From contig CANNCQ010000016.1 in the NCBI GenBank assembly GCA_947503135.1, forward strand, positions 1-52,918: a stretch of DNA of 52,918 nt. Direction: 5' to 3'. This DNA is from an uncultured Aquimarina sp. GTDB lineage: Bacteria; Bacteroidota; Bacteroidia; Flavobacteriales; Flavobacteriaceae. Below the pieces are notes generated by a model. The model was given only the letters and a program-made list of their open reading frames with translations. It made no database searches and was not told the DNA's origin. Every line of letters begins with the position of its first letter. The stretch's first letter is position 1. A program made the position numbers and the translations under genes. This document shows, piece after piece, positions 1 through 7,976 of the stretch.

Positions 1-11
1 ATCTTTTAATC

Positions 12-47
12 TTAAATATTGAGTGGGCTAGCCCACTCAATATTTAA
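12..47. repeat. perfect 36-bp palindrome
   Basis: Two 18-base arms (12-29 and 30-47) are exact reverse complements with no loop, centred on GGGCTAGCCC. As RNA it would fold into a long GC-centred hairpin with A/T-rich flanks, so a bidirectional terminator is the simplest reading. The gene on its left lies outside the window, so this cannot be settled. Confidence 0.6.
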
Positions 48-80
48 AATCTATTGCACTTATGACTTGAATTCAAGAAT

Positions 81-115
81 AAAAAAGGGCATTATAAAAA
101 TAATACCCTCTTTTT
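81..115 (-). terminator. terminator of the YHS/SPW run
   Basis: Read on the minus strand, a stem pairs AGAGGG-type bases with CCCTTT-type bases around an A/T loop (arms about 82-93 and 101-115) and ends in a run of T. It lies 17 bases after the stop of the SPW-like gene at 132, which fits rho-independent termination of that transcript. Confidence 0.5.
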
Positions 116-131
116 ATGGATTAAAGTTTTT

Positions 132-500
132 TTAAGCTAAAGCGGCAACGCTTACTTCTTCGGATTTATGAAGGCTAACCACTGCTAAAACAGCAATACC
201 GTTAGCCCAATAATAATAGGCATCTATTCCTTTAAAGGAAAGAATAAAAGGAGCTAAAATAAATACTATAGCAACCAAGAAGTCAACAGTTAAATGCAAT
301 TTATACGAAAGTACTTTAACTAAGCCAAGATGATGATCGGTCAGTACTGTTAAAACAAAAGCGGCTATTCCTGTAGCAACTGAGAGGTATAAGGCAATTG
401 GGTTAGAGGTTCCTAATCCTAGTACAAACGGAAGGATTATTAATGCAATAGCAACAGGGTAATCTAAAAATGCGTGTATTCTTTTTGTTATAAATTTCAT
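132..500 (-). CDS. SPW-repeat-like integral membrane protein (copy 2)
   Basis: This 122-residue protein is almost wholly hydrophobic, with about four membrane segments near residues 12-30, 33-53, 68-90 and 93-110. Two repeats are visible, each with a proline inside a hydrophobic run (ILPFVLGL and ILAPFILS), then an aromatic or polar turn and a second helix. This is the layout of the SPW repeat family (recalled Pfam family), although the W of the motif is F here. It follows a YHS-domain gene by 26 bases on the same strand. It is about 80 percent identical by eye to the protein at 1324-1686, so the YHS-SPW pair is duplicated. No catalytic residues are evident and the function is unknown. The inner membrane is the expected location. 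Confidence 0.7.
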   Translation of the reverse strand: MKFITKRIHAFLDYPVAIALIILPFVLGLGTSNPIALYLSVATGIAAFVLTVLTDHHLGLVKVLSYKLHLTVDFLVAIVFILAPFILSFKGIDAYYYWANGIAVLAVVSLHKSEEVSVAALA

Positions 501-526
501 AATTATATTTTTTAGGTGGTTATTAA

Positions 527-1000
527 TTAGTTGTGAGTTTTACTTAATTTTTCCCAGTTATTGTCAGCGGTAGCCGTTAGTTTAGAATGAATATCTTTTT
601 CTATCCATAATTGTTTCGCATCTACCTCTACATTAGTTAAGAATAAGTAATATTTGCCATCCTCAACAATAAACTTATTTGGGTCTACTCTAAATTTAGC
701 TCCTGCATATATTCCAAAGGCACAAAAACCACCATATTGAGGAACATACTTAGCTGGGTTTTTATCAAATGTTGCCTTTTGTTTAGCGGAAGTAAAGTAA
801 TAATTTACTTTGTTGTACTCAGATTTAAAATTTTTGTCGCCGATTTGAGCTAACTCTAAATCTAAATACGACACTGGACTATAACCTTGTAAAGCAATAT
901 TACTATTGTCAATATTATTTGCTTTATTGTCTTGAGCGGATAGCATAGTACTGAATGCTAATGCTAGTCCTAAAACTGTTGTTTTTATTAAGTTTTTCAT
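527..1000 (-). CDS. secreted YHS-domain protein (copy 2)
   Basis: The 157-residue product starts with a Sec signal peptide (residues 1-22, ending MLSAQ), so it should be periplasmic or exported. Residues about 33-110 form a YHS domain: NIALQGYSPVSY, then TFDKNPAKYVPQYGGFCAFG, with a single conserved cysteine at residue 93. Related proteins are often annotated as YHS domain (seleno)proteins, but here the residue is an ordinary TGT cysteine codon. YHS domains are suspected metal-binding modules; no enzyme activity is known to me for this secreted group. It is a close paralogue of the gene at 2275-2748. It sits directly upstream of an SPW-like membrane gene with which it is probably co-transcribed. 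Confidence 0.8.
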   Translation of the reverse strand: MKNLIKTTVLGLALAFSTMLSAQDNKANNIDNSNIALQGYSPVSYLDLELAQIGDKNFKSEYNKVNYYFTSAKQKATFDKNPAKYVPQYGGFCAFGIYAGAKFRVDPNKFIVEDGKYYLFLTNVEVDAKQLWIEKDIHSKLTATADNNWEKLSKTHN

Positions 1001-1323
1001 TTTTTCTTTGTAGTTAATGGTTATTTAATTGACATCTTTTTTTTATATGTTTACTGTAAAGATGAAACAGAATTAAAATTAAGTTGCTATAAAAAAGAAC
1101 AACGAATTGTGTTTTTTATAATTGAAATGGTTTAATTGTATCAGGCCTTGATTGTTAATTTTCAATTACTTATAACCCTTGGTCGTACGAAAGTTGGATT
1201 ATTTCAAGGTTTTTAAATTTTGTGTTTTTTTTAACGAATTAAAAAATATGCTATAAGAGTTAGAATATGACAAACCAATAAATTTCACCTAGCTTAATGA
1301 GGGTTTTAAAATGAATCAAATCT
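1001..1323. other. intergenic stretch upstream of YHS copy 2
   Basis: This 323-base A/T-rich stretch holds no convincing gene. Its one notable element is the imperfect palindrome at 1091-1118, which matches one upstream of the other YHS gene. I found no clear remnant of coding sequence in it, including any remnant of the AraC gene. Confidence 0.6.
1091..1118. promoter_or_regulatory. palindromic element upstream of YHS copy 2
   Basis: AAAAAAGAAC, an 8-base core ending GAATT, then GTGTTTTTTA. The same 10+8+10 arrangement occurs at 2813-2840 upstream of the other YHS gene, matching at 22 of 28 positions. It ends 91 bases before the start codon of the gene at 527-1000. A binding site for the AraC-type regulator is one option; a relic of the duplication is another. 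Confidence 0.4.
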
Positions 1324-1686
1324 TTATGCTGAAGGAATATTTATTTCGGGTTTATGTAAGCTAACGACAGTTAAAACCGCGATTCCGTTGCCCCAATAGT
1401 AATAAGCATCTATGCCCTTAAAAGAAAAAATAAAGGGAGCAATAATAAATAAAATTACGACTAAAAAATCGACTATTAGATGTGTTTTGTAGGAGAGTAC
1501 TTTTACTATGCCGAGTTGATGGTTTGTTAAAAATGTTAAAATTAGAGCTGTAATTCCTGTGGAAATAGACAGGTATAAGGCAATTGGGTTTGATGTTCCT
1601 AATCCTAGTATAAATGGAAGGACTATTAATGCGATAGCAACAGGGTAATCTAAAAATGCATGTATTCTTTTCGTTATAAATCTCAT
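1324..1686 (-). CDS. SPW-repeat-like integral membrane protein (copy 1)
   Basis: A 120-residue membrane protein with about four hydrophobic segments and the same two proline-containing repeats (VLPFILGL and IAPFIFSF) as the protein at 132-500. The N-terminal dozen residues, with HAFLDYPVAIAL, are nearly identical between copies. Its transcript order is deaminase then this gene, with an 82-base gap. The bases before both start codons are also alike (CATAATT followed by TATTTTTTAG on the plus strand), which supports a recent tandem duplication. The function is unknown. I infer it partners the YHS protein because both copies keep the pairing. Confidence 0.7.
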   Translation of the reverse strand: MRFITKRIHAFLDYPVAIALIVLPFILGLGTSNPIALYLSISTGITALILTFLTNHQLGIVKVLSYKTHLIVDFLVVILFIIAPFIFSFKGIDAYYYWGNGIAVLTVVSLHKPEINIPSA

Positions 1687-1768
1687 AATTGTATTTTTTA
1701 GTTGACTGAATAAGTCTTTTTGATAGTAAATGTATTCTACACTTATTTAAAAGAAATAATTTTTGTGC

Positions 1769-2248
1769 CTATGCTGAGGCTAATATATTTTTTGATTTTT
1801 TTAAGCGCCATTCTTTAAATATTCGAATGGCTTTGTCATCCTTAATTTGGATCATTTCAAATTCTTTTAGGTGTTTTCTTTTCTCAACCAATTCAAAAGA
1901 GTCGGGTAATCCAAAGCTAAATACATCTTTTCTAGAACAGGAATAATACACCTTCTTGATTTTTGACCAATGTATAGCGGATAAGCACATGGAGCAGGGT
2001 TCACTACTGGTAAAAAGTATGCAATCGCTTAAATTTGTTTTGTTTAAATTTTTAGAAGCATTTCTAATAGCCTCAATTTCTGCATGAGCTGTAGGATCAT
2101 TTTTAACTTTGACCGATTCTTTGCCAATACCCACTATTTTATTTTTGTGAACAACAATACATCCAAAAGGAGACCGTAATTGATCATTTAAGCATTCATG
2201 AGCTAGTACAATGGCTTCGTTCATATAATATAAATTTGATAAATTCAT
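1769..2248 (-). CDS. nucleoside/guanine deaminase-like protein
   Basis: This is a cytidine-deaminase-fold zinc hydrolase of about 159 residues. The zinc and catalytic signature is intact: DPTAHAEIEAI gives the first ligand His and the proton-shuttling Glu, and SSEPCSMCLSAIHW gives the two Cys ligands of PCxxC. The length and the C-terminal stretch (FGLPDSFE, then FKEWR) resemble guanine deaminase of the Bacillus GuaD type more than tRNA-adenosine deaminase TadA, so guanine to xanthine conversion is the likely reaction. I chose the ATG at 2248 over an upstream TTG at 2272. It starts 26 bases after the stop of a YHS gene and sits inside the first YHS-SPW pair, where the second pair has no such gene. 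Confidence 0.75.
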   Translation of the reverse strand: MNLSNLYYMNEAIVLAHECLNDQLRSPFGCIVVHKNKIVGIGKESVKVKNDPTAHAEIEAIRNASKNLNKTNLSDCILFTSSEPCSMCLSAIHWSKIKKVYYSCSRKDVFSFGLPDSFELVEKRKHLKEFEMIQIKDDKAIRIFKEWRLKKSKNILASA

Positions 2249-2274
2249 TTTCTTGTGATTTAGATGAAACAATT

Positions 2275-2748
2275 TTAATTGTGGGTAGTGCTAAGTTTTG
2301 TCCAGTTTTTATTGGCTACTTCATTTAAGCCAGCGTGGTCGTTTTTTGCTAGCCACAATTGTTTAGCATCAACCTCTACATTGTTTAGATATAGGTAATA
2401 TTTACCATCCTCAACAATAAATTTGTTAGGATCTGTTCTAAACTTTGCTCCAGCGTATATTCCAAAGGCACAAAAACCACCATATTGAGGAAGATACTTG
2501 ATTGGGTTTTTGTCAAAAGTTGCTTTTTGTTCAGTAGAAGTAAAGTAGTAGTTTATTTTATTGTATTCTGATTTAAAGTTTTTATCTCCAATTTGAGCTA
2601 AATTTAAATCTAAATAAGATACAGGACTGTAGCCTTGCAAAGCAATATTGCTATTGTCGATATTGTTTGCTTTATTGTCTTGAGCAAAAATGGTTGCACT
2701 TACTGTTAAAGCTATTCCTAAAACTGTGGATTTTAATAAATTTTTCAT
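2275..2748 (-). CDS. secreted YHS-domain protein (copy 1)
   Basis: A 157-residue protein with a signal peptide (residues 1-22, ending TIFAQ) and a YHS domain containing QYGGFCAFGIYAG. It is nearly identical through the mature domain to the protein at 527-1000, and differs mainly in the signal peptide and the last 25 residues. It is the first gene after the AraC-type regulator (73-base gap) and precedes the deaminase. The conserved cysteine is at residue 93. A role in metal or ligand binding outside the inner membrane is an inference from the domain and signal peptide only. Confidence 0.8.
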   Translation of the reverse strand: MKNLLKSTVLGIALTVSATIFAQDNKANNIDNSNIALQGYSPVSYLDLNLAQIGDKNFKSEYNKINYYFTSTEQKATFDKNPIKYLPQYGGFCAFGIYAGAKFRTDPNKFIVEDGKYYLYLNNVEVDAKQLWLAKNDHAGLNEVANKNWTKLSTTHN

Positions 2749-2812
2749 CTGTTTCCTTTTTTGTAATTATTATATTACAAAGATGAGGAGTAACAGATGT
2801 TTAAAGCCTACC

Positions 2813-2840
2813 AAAAAAGTACTAAGAATTGTACTTTTTT
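2813..2840. promoter_or_regulatory. perfect-arm palindrome between araC-like gene and YHS copy 1
   Basis: AAAAAAGTAC and GTACTTTTTT are exact inverted arms around an 8-base core (TAAGAATT). The element overlaps the TAG stop of the AraC-type gene and lies 65 bases before the YHS start. It could act as a terminator for the regulator, or as an operator, because a matching element of the same spacing lies upstream of the other YHS gene. Confidence 0.45.
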
Positions 2841-3880
2841 AATTTAAAGTCTGTAGGGGTTATTTTTGTGTAGTGCTTGAAGAATCGAGAAAAATGATTT
2901 GGCTCTTCAAAACCTAGTTGCATTGAGATGTTAACTATAGATTGTCCATCGATTAACATTAGTTTGGCGGAATTAATTATCTCCAAGCGTATAAGTTGTC
3001 CTAGCGAGGCATTCATTTTAGTGCTAACTTTATTAGATAATGCTTTAACAGAAAGGTTCATTTTATCTGCGTAAAATTGAAGTGACCTTTCTTTAGTGTG
3101 GTATTTTTGAAGAAGATTTAAGATGTCTTGAGAAAATAAATCCCTGTTTTTATAATCGAAATTGTCTCTAAATTGTTTAGGAGTTACACCTTTGATGTTT
3201 TTGAAAACTCGATTGAAGTAGGCGTCGTCATTATACCCAAGTTCATAAGCAATTTCTTGAATACTTTTATCACTAAAAGCAATTTTTTTTTGACTTTCTT
3301 GAAGCTTTTTGGAAGACATGAGCCCTTTAATAGATAGGCCAATTTTATTTTTAATTAAGGCTTGTGCGTTATAACCTCTATTATTAATAAGACTAGCAAG
3401 GTCAGCACTGCTTAAATTATTGTTGTACTCGTTGTCGATTATTTCTTTGGTATCAAAAATAATTTGATATTCTTCCTTATTAGCTTTAAAGGGGTTTTGC
3501 CAAAACCATTGTTTGGAAGATATGTCGATAATATCAGCTGAATTTTTTGATAATGCAGTTTCCGATAGAAAAGAACGACATTTTTCGCACTCTAGTAAAT
3601 CAATATAGCCTAGAGAAATTAAATGCTTAAAAAGAACTCTTACTTCGTTGTTATAGAATTTACTCTCGTTTAAGAATTCAATTTTTCTAACAATAAAATT
3701 ATCAGAAAGGAATTTAATATACTGACCTTTTTCTAAAAAAATGGCTTTTTCTTGCCAATCAAAATAGTTTTTAAAATCAACTTGGATACTCCCTTTACCT
3801 GATATAATATGTATCAAGGTATAAGTTTCAATAAAATAAACTTTATTAATTTCAGGAATAAACCTCTTTACTTGTTGCAT
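2822..3880 (-). CDS. AraC-type regulator with two DNA-binding domains
   Basis: This 352-residue regulator carries two AraC/XylS helix-turn-helix domains. The first spans about residues 155-240 and ends with SIQEIAYELGYNDDAYFNRV and GVTPKQFR. The second spans about 265-346 and ends with IVNISMQLGFEEPNHFSRF and ITPTDFK. Residues 1-80 look like a small beta-rich sensing domain (LIHIISGKGSIQVDF), and a CEKC pair lies at 98-101. AraC proteins normally have one such domain and dimerise, so a single chain could bind two half-sites. Its position at the head of the run suggests that it controls the YHS/SPW genes. Nothing in the sequence shows the inducer. Confidence 0.85.
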   Translation of the reverse strand: MQQVKRFIPEINKVYFIETYTLIHIISGKGSIQVDFKNYFDWQEKAIFLEKGQYIKFLSDNFIVRKIEFLNESKFYNNEVRVLFKHLISLGYIDLLECEKCRSFLSETALSKNSADIIDISSKQWFWQNPFKANKEEYQIIFDTKEIIDNEYNNNLSSADLASLINNRGYNAQALIKNKIGLSIKGLMSSKKLQESQKKIAFSDKSIQEIAYELGYNDDAYFNRVFKNIKGVTPKQFRDNFDYKNRDLFSQDILNLLQKYHTKERSLQFYADKMNLSVKALSNKVSTKMNASLGQLIRLEIINSAKLMLIDGQSIVNISMQLGFEEPNHFSRFFKHYTKITPTDFKLKKYNS

Positions 3881-3936
3881 TAAATTTTACAATGTTAGCT
3901 GATGTCACAAAGCAATACACTTATGTTATAAAAAAT

Positions 3937-5445
3937 TTATTGCCCATCAAATTCTCCTTTATAGCTTTTAAACCTTTTTACTTTTTCGGAACCTTTAGGA
4001 GTAGCACCTTCAACACAATTAAAACGTTTTACGCTATTGTCATCTTCGGGTAAGTTTTTGCGTTCAGGAGTTTTGTGGTAAATAGGAATCTTTAAACCGG
4101 CATAAACATCAAAAGCACGAGTACGATTGTCGAAAGTTCTACTAAAAAATCCTGAGGCTCCAATTACTACAGGTCCAAGCCTGCCGCCAAGCCCTACTTG
4201 TACCCCTCCATATTGTGTAGCTGTAACAGGTAAGTAAGCAGAAAACCATTTAGATTCGTAACGCGGACTAATTGTAATTTGATTTGCGTAACGATTAGCT
4301 GTAGAGGCATTTTTTCCTATTAATGAAAAGTTAGCTACGGAGTTCAAAAAGAATTTATTATTCAATTTTAAATCAAACTCGGCACGTAATCTTGTAGGTA
4401 AACTGAATTTAAAATCCTCGGTAGAGGTAGTAGTGGTAACAAGCTCTTCAAAATCGTCAAGAGAACTTATGTCTAAAATATCTTGTCTGTTAAGTGGAGA
4501 TACGCTGTAATTGGTAAGTTGTTGATTTCGGTAATTAATAAACCCTAAATCGAGGATAGATACTCCAATTTTGTATTTGTAAGTAGTAATATGCCTTATA
4601 ATTTGTTGCTCTTTTACGTTGTCTCTAGATACGTTCGCTCTTGGTCTTGGTCGGTATTCATATACAAAACCTAAATCAATACCAAAACCTGTTGCGTTTT
4701 CAGCGAAGGTCTCATCATCATCAGGATTTACTTGATCGTTATTTCCATCGTCTATATTGTCACTTAATGAGTATTGACCATTACCTCTCGTAAAAACATT
4801 GTCAGGATCGTTTGGATTAAAAAAGGCAACGCCATCGGTTAGTTCTGCAGAAGCACTAGATAAACCTCTTAAATATTTTAAAGTAACACCACCTTTTAAA
4901 AACTCAACACGATCTCTTTTAAAGACTTGAGCGTAGGTTAAGCCTATTTCTGCAAAATTATTATTTATTGCGGTAGCATTAATATCGGCAATTTGTATTG
5001 GTGTTTGTTCCGATAAACCTGTGTCGAAAAATTCGACAATTTCTCCGTCCAAAGTGTTAATATTGGCAAGACCTCTTAATCGGGTGGTTAATCCAATAGC
5101 ACGTTTTTTATTAAGTGTTATTAGTGCTGAGGGTCCAAGTATATCGGTATTTAAAACACCATTGTTTTTTCTGTCGGAGCCAACTGTTTCAGTATCTATG
5201 GTTGAGTTGAATTCATCACTATCGGTTAGCAGTTTCCAAAAATCAACTTCAACATAATTGTTAACAGTAAATAAACTACCTGAGATTAAATTAATATCAA
5301 TTTTGGTTCTAGAATCGGCTATGTTAGCAGGATTGAACAAAGCGCCATGAATTCCGTTAAAGTTGTCGGCATCAAAACCTATATAGGATTGTGCTTTAGC
5401 AGTAAAGGCTGAAAATAGAAAAAAATATATAACAATTCGATACAT
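3937..5445 (-). CDS. DUF5723-like outer-membrane beta-barrel protein
   Basis: A protein of about 502 residues with a signal peptide (MYRIVIYFFLFSAFTAKAQ) followed directly by SYIGFDADNFNGIHGALFNP, the hallmark opening of the Bacteroidota DUF5723 family. The rest alternates short hydrophobic strands with charged turns, typical of an outer-membrane barrel of the PorV/FadL kind. I placed the start at 5445, because the 13 residues before it are hydrophobic and would spoil the signal peptide. The C-terminus is basic and barrel-less (VKRFKSYKGEFDGQ). The function is unknown; some relatives sit near OmpA-type genes, but none does here. Confidence 0.7.
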   Translation of the reverse strand: MYRIVIYFFLFSAFTAKAQSYIGFDADNFNGIHGALFNPANIADSRTKIDINLISGSLFTVNNYVEVDFWKLLTDSDEFNSTIDTETVGSDRKNNGVLNTDILGPSALITLNKKRAIGLTTRLRGLANINTLDGEIVEFFDTGLSEQTPIQIADINATAINNNFAEIGLTYAQVFKRDRVEFLKGGVTLKYLRGLSSASAELTDGVAFFNPNDPDNVFTRGNGQYSLSDNIDDGNNDQVNPDDDETFAENATGFGIDLGFVYEYRPRPRANVSRDNVKEQQIIRHITTYKYKIGVSILDLGFINYRNQQLTNYSVSPLNRQDILDISSLDDFEELVTTTTSTEDFKFSLPTRLRAEFDLKLNNKFFLNSVANFSLIGKNASTANRYANQITISPRYESKWFSAYLPVTATQYGGVQVGLGGRLGPVVIGASGFFSRTFDNRTRAFDVYAGLKIPIYHKTPERKNLPEDDNSVKRFNCVEGATPKGSEKVKRFKSYKGEFDGQ

Positions 5446-5566
5446 ACGGCAATATATAAATTCAAAAATTAATATAATATACAATACATCGATTTGTTAT
5501 ATGTTGGATATAAACTTATAACGATTTAAGGCTAAATTTATTGAATATTCAGCAATAATGATTTAC

Positions 5567-6970
5567 TTATTTTATCAATTCTACTTCTTTAAAAGCAGCT
5601 TGAATACCAAACCAAAACGCATTATAAGTATGTAAACGCGGTAATTTCTCTTGAGTTTCAACCTGTATTATAGCATTTTCGATAATACGCCATTCATTAT
5701 TGTTATTGTCAATAGCAGTTGACTTTCCGTTGTAGGTAGTAAAGTTTATTTCTGAAGAGTAAAAAACTCTATGAGCTCCTGATTGGTCAGTGAATACTGT
5801 AAATTTTTGATTATCTATAGTATTCTTATAAATAGTATTGGATTTTAAGAAATTGGAAGAGATTGCGATTACTTTGTGTTCGTTTTTTTTAGAACGAACT
5901 ACTAAAACTTCATCCTTATTATTTAGTTTTCTGTCTACTTTAGGAACAGTAAACATAAGTTCATCTGTAGAGAAATATTTATTATAAGCTATGCCTTCGC
6001 CGTAATTTCTTTTATGACCAGTATTCAATGAAAGCACTTTAGTATTAGGGTGCTTCGTTTTCCACTCTTTCCAAGTGGTGGTAACTATACTTAAATAATC
6101 AAGTTTTATATTTTTACCAACTAATGGACCTATTATGGGTTTACCTAACGAGGTACTCCATAATGATTGTGTTTTTTTGTCGTACATCATTTTGTTGGAA
6201 CGGTATAAAAAACCGCTAGTGCCTAGCTGATATTGATTGCCTTGATGTAAAGTTTTGTATAAAATAACAGTACCACAAAGTGTGCAATAAACGCCAGCAA
6301 CAGGAGTATTTCCAACTACATCGGTAAACATTTCGTGCCAGGCTAATATTCGTTTAGGGTAAGCACGCACATCACCATTAACTTCAATCCCGAAAACTAT
6401 ATTTGAATCTTCTAAATAGTCGGCTACACTGGCATCAATCATTTTAGGATTTCGAAGTGGTGGTATGCCATCTTGCACGACACCACCCCAACGAACTTCG
6501 TCTAGCCTTATGATAGATTCTTGTTCTCGTTTAGAGAAGTAATTGTAAAATTTTAAATCGATAAGTCCGTGAATTTCGGCTTTAAATTTATAATAATCTT
6601 CATCGTAAGCGGCGGGCTTGTTCCATATGTAATCATACCATTTGTCGAAATCAAATTTGAAATGCTTTCCCGTTTTTTCTTCTAAAAGTTGTAGTAGGTT
6701 ATAAACAGCTTCTGAGTTTTTTGAAAAATAAATAGTTTCGAGTGCTAGTATTTCATAGCTCTCGTTCCAAGTATATTCAATTTGTTTTAGTGATGATTGA
6801 AGTACATAAGGGCTTTTTGAGATAAAAAAATCCAAGAAGTAACGATACCCTGTTTTTATAACTTTTGTATGTTCAATTTCATTAGAGTGTTCAATATTAG
6901 GAGTGCTGTAAGTATATCCAATTTGAAAATGAAATATAAAGATTATGGTAATTATGAGTGTGTTTTTCAT
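5567..6970 (-). CDS. DUF3179 domain-containing exported protein
   Basis: A 467-residue protein with an N-terminal signal sequence (about residues 1-20). DUF3179 motifs run from the middle to the C-terminus: NGDVRAYPKRILAWHEMFTD, then VAGVYCTLCGTVILYKT with the CxxCG motif near residue 230, then GTSGFLYRSNKMMYDKKTQSLW. The biochemical role of DUF3179 is not established. The CxxC and nearby histidine suggest metal or redox chemistry, but that is inference. About 170 residues precede the domain, longer than in many family members. The hydrolase gene upstream is separated by 41 bases, so the two may be co-transcribed. Confidence 0.75.
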   Translation of the reverse strand: MKNTLIITIIFIFHFQIGYTYSTPNIEHSNEIEHTKVIKTGYRYFLDFFISKSPYVLQSSLKQIEYTWNESYEILALETIYFSKNSEAVYNLLQLLEEKTGKHFKFDFDKWYDYIWNKPAAYDEDYYKFKAEIHGLIDLKFYNYFSKREQESIIRLDEVRWGGVVQDGIPPLRNPKMIDASVADYLEDSNIVFGIEVNGDVRAYPKRILAWHEMFTDVVGNTPVAGVYCTLCGTVILYKTLHQGNQYQLGTSGFLYRSNKMMYDKKTQSLWSTSLGKPIIGPLVGKNIKLDYLSIVTTTWKEWKTKHPNTKVLSLNTGHKRNYGEGIAYNKYFSTDELMFTVPKVDRKLNNKDEVLVVRSKKNEHKVIAISSNFLKSNTIYKNTIDNQKFTVFTDQSGAHRVFYSSEINFTTYNGKSTAIDNNNNEWRIIENAIIQVETQEKLPRLHTYNAFWFGIQAAFKEVELIK

Positions 6971-7011
6971 AATACCTTTGTCGATTAATTAAAACAAGTA
7001 TTACTGAGCTT

Positions 7012-7887
7012 CTAAGGATTTGATGTTTGTATTGTTTCAATCATTTTGTAAATGGAAGGTTTTATAAGTTCAGGTCTGGCCCAAGAAATTTCGTGTCCGG
7101 TATTAGGAGTAGTTACAATTTCAATATTTGGGAATTTTTCTTGAGTGTACTCAATATTTGTGTAAGGCACCAAATCATCTGCATTTCCATGAATATGAAT
7201 TACAGGTACAGTAACCTTATTCCATTGATCATCTATTTTAGCCATTTCAGCGGCATGAATTGTTTTTTCATCTCCAGCCACTCGATATCCCCTAGGGACT
7301 AGCCATCGTGTTAATTTATATTGAGTGAATTTAGAACCCCAAATAGCTTTCTCTTGATTAGGGTCTATAGCTGGCGATATCATAATTACTCCTTTTACCT
7401 TATGGTTAATAACAGCTACTCTGGCGGCTAAAGGACCACCGTAAGAAGCGCCAATGGTAATTACATTTTCCAGCTTGTAATGATTAATTAATTTACTGAT
7501 AGCTGTAGCTTGAGGTTCAATTTCGGGTAATTCCTTGCCAAAGTTGGAATAACCATACCCAGGCCTATCTACAGCATGTACATTGGCTTGTTTTAGTAGT
7601 GTGGTATCTTTTAGGTAACCATCCCAAGCAGATAATGAACTTGGTGAGCCATGAAGAAATAAAAGGTTGATTTTGTTATTATTGCTTTCAATATGTTGGG
7701 TTCTTATTTTTAAATTTAAACTATCAATTTCAAAATAAGTGATTTTTGTAGGTATTTCCAGGTCTTGAAAAGCCGTTTTTATTTCTTCGTCACTATCTCT
7801 CCATTGTAGTACAGTACAGGAGGGTAGGAGTAGTAGTAAAGCTATGTATTGTGTTGTTTTTATATAGCGATATATAAAATTAAGCAT
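7012..7887 (-). CDS. alpha/beta hydrolase, probable lipoprotein
   Basis: This 291-residue protein has a lipobox (LLLLLPSC, cysteine near residue 24), so it is probably a lipid-anchored periplasmic or outer-membrane protein. The alpha/beta-hydrolase core is complete: oxyanion motif LFLHGSPSS, nucleophile elbow GASYGG, acid in HGNADDLVPY, and histidine in NTGHEISW. The substrate cannot be read from the sequence; esterase or haloalkane-dehalogenase-like relatives fit. It precedes the DUF3179 gene on the same strand. Confidence 0.8.
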   Translation of the reverse strand: MLNFIYRYIKTTQYIALLLLLPSCTVLQWRDSDEEIKTAFQDLEIPTKITYFEIDSLNLKIRTQHIESNNNKINLLFLHGSPSSLSAWDGYLKDTTLLKQANVHAVDRPGYGYSNFGKELPEIEPQATAISKLINHYKLENVITIGASYGGPLAARVAVINHKVKGVIMISPAIDPNQEKAIWGSKFTQYKLTRWLVPRGYRVAGDEKTIHAAEMAKIDDQWNKVTVPVIHIHGNADDLVPYTNIEYTQEKFPNIEIVTTPNTGHEISWARPELIKPSIYKMIETIQTSNP

Positions 7888-7925
7888 GTTTTCTGCAATT
7901 TGATAATACTTTTTAAAAGTACAAA

Positions 7926-7957
7926 AAAAGCCACTTCTAGTTATAGAAGTGGCTTTT
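7926..7957 (-). terminator. terminator of the gatCAB/aspS operon
   Basis: AAAAGCCACTTCTA (7926-7939), a 4-base loop, and the exact complementary arm (7944-7957) form a 14-bp stem flanked by A and T runs. It lies 19 bases beyond the stop of the gatB/aspS gene on the minus strand. Confidence 0.8.
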
Positions 7958-7976
7958 GATAAAATTATTTTTCTTA

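Noticed and set aside
527..2748. Selenocysteine in the YHS proteins
   Set aside because: Relatives are named (seleno)proteins, but the position is an ordinary TGT cysteine codon in both copies.
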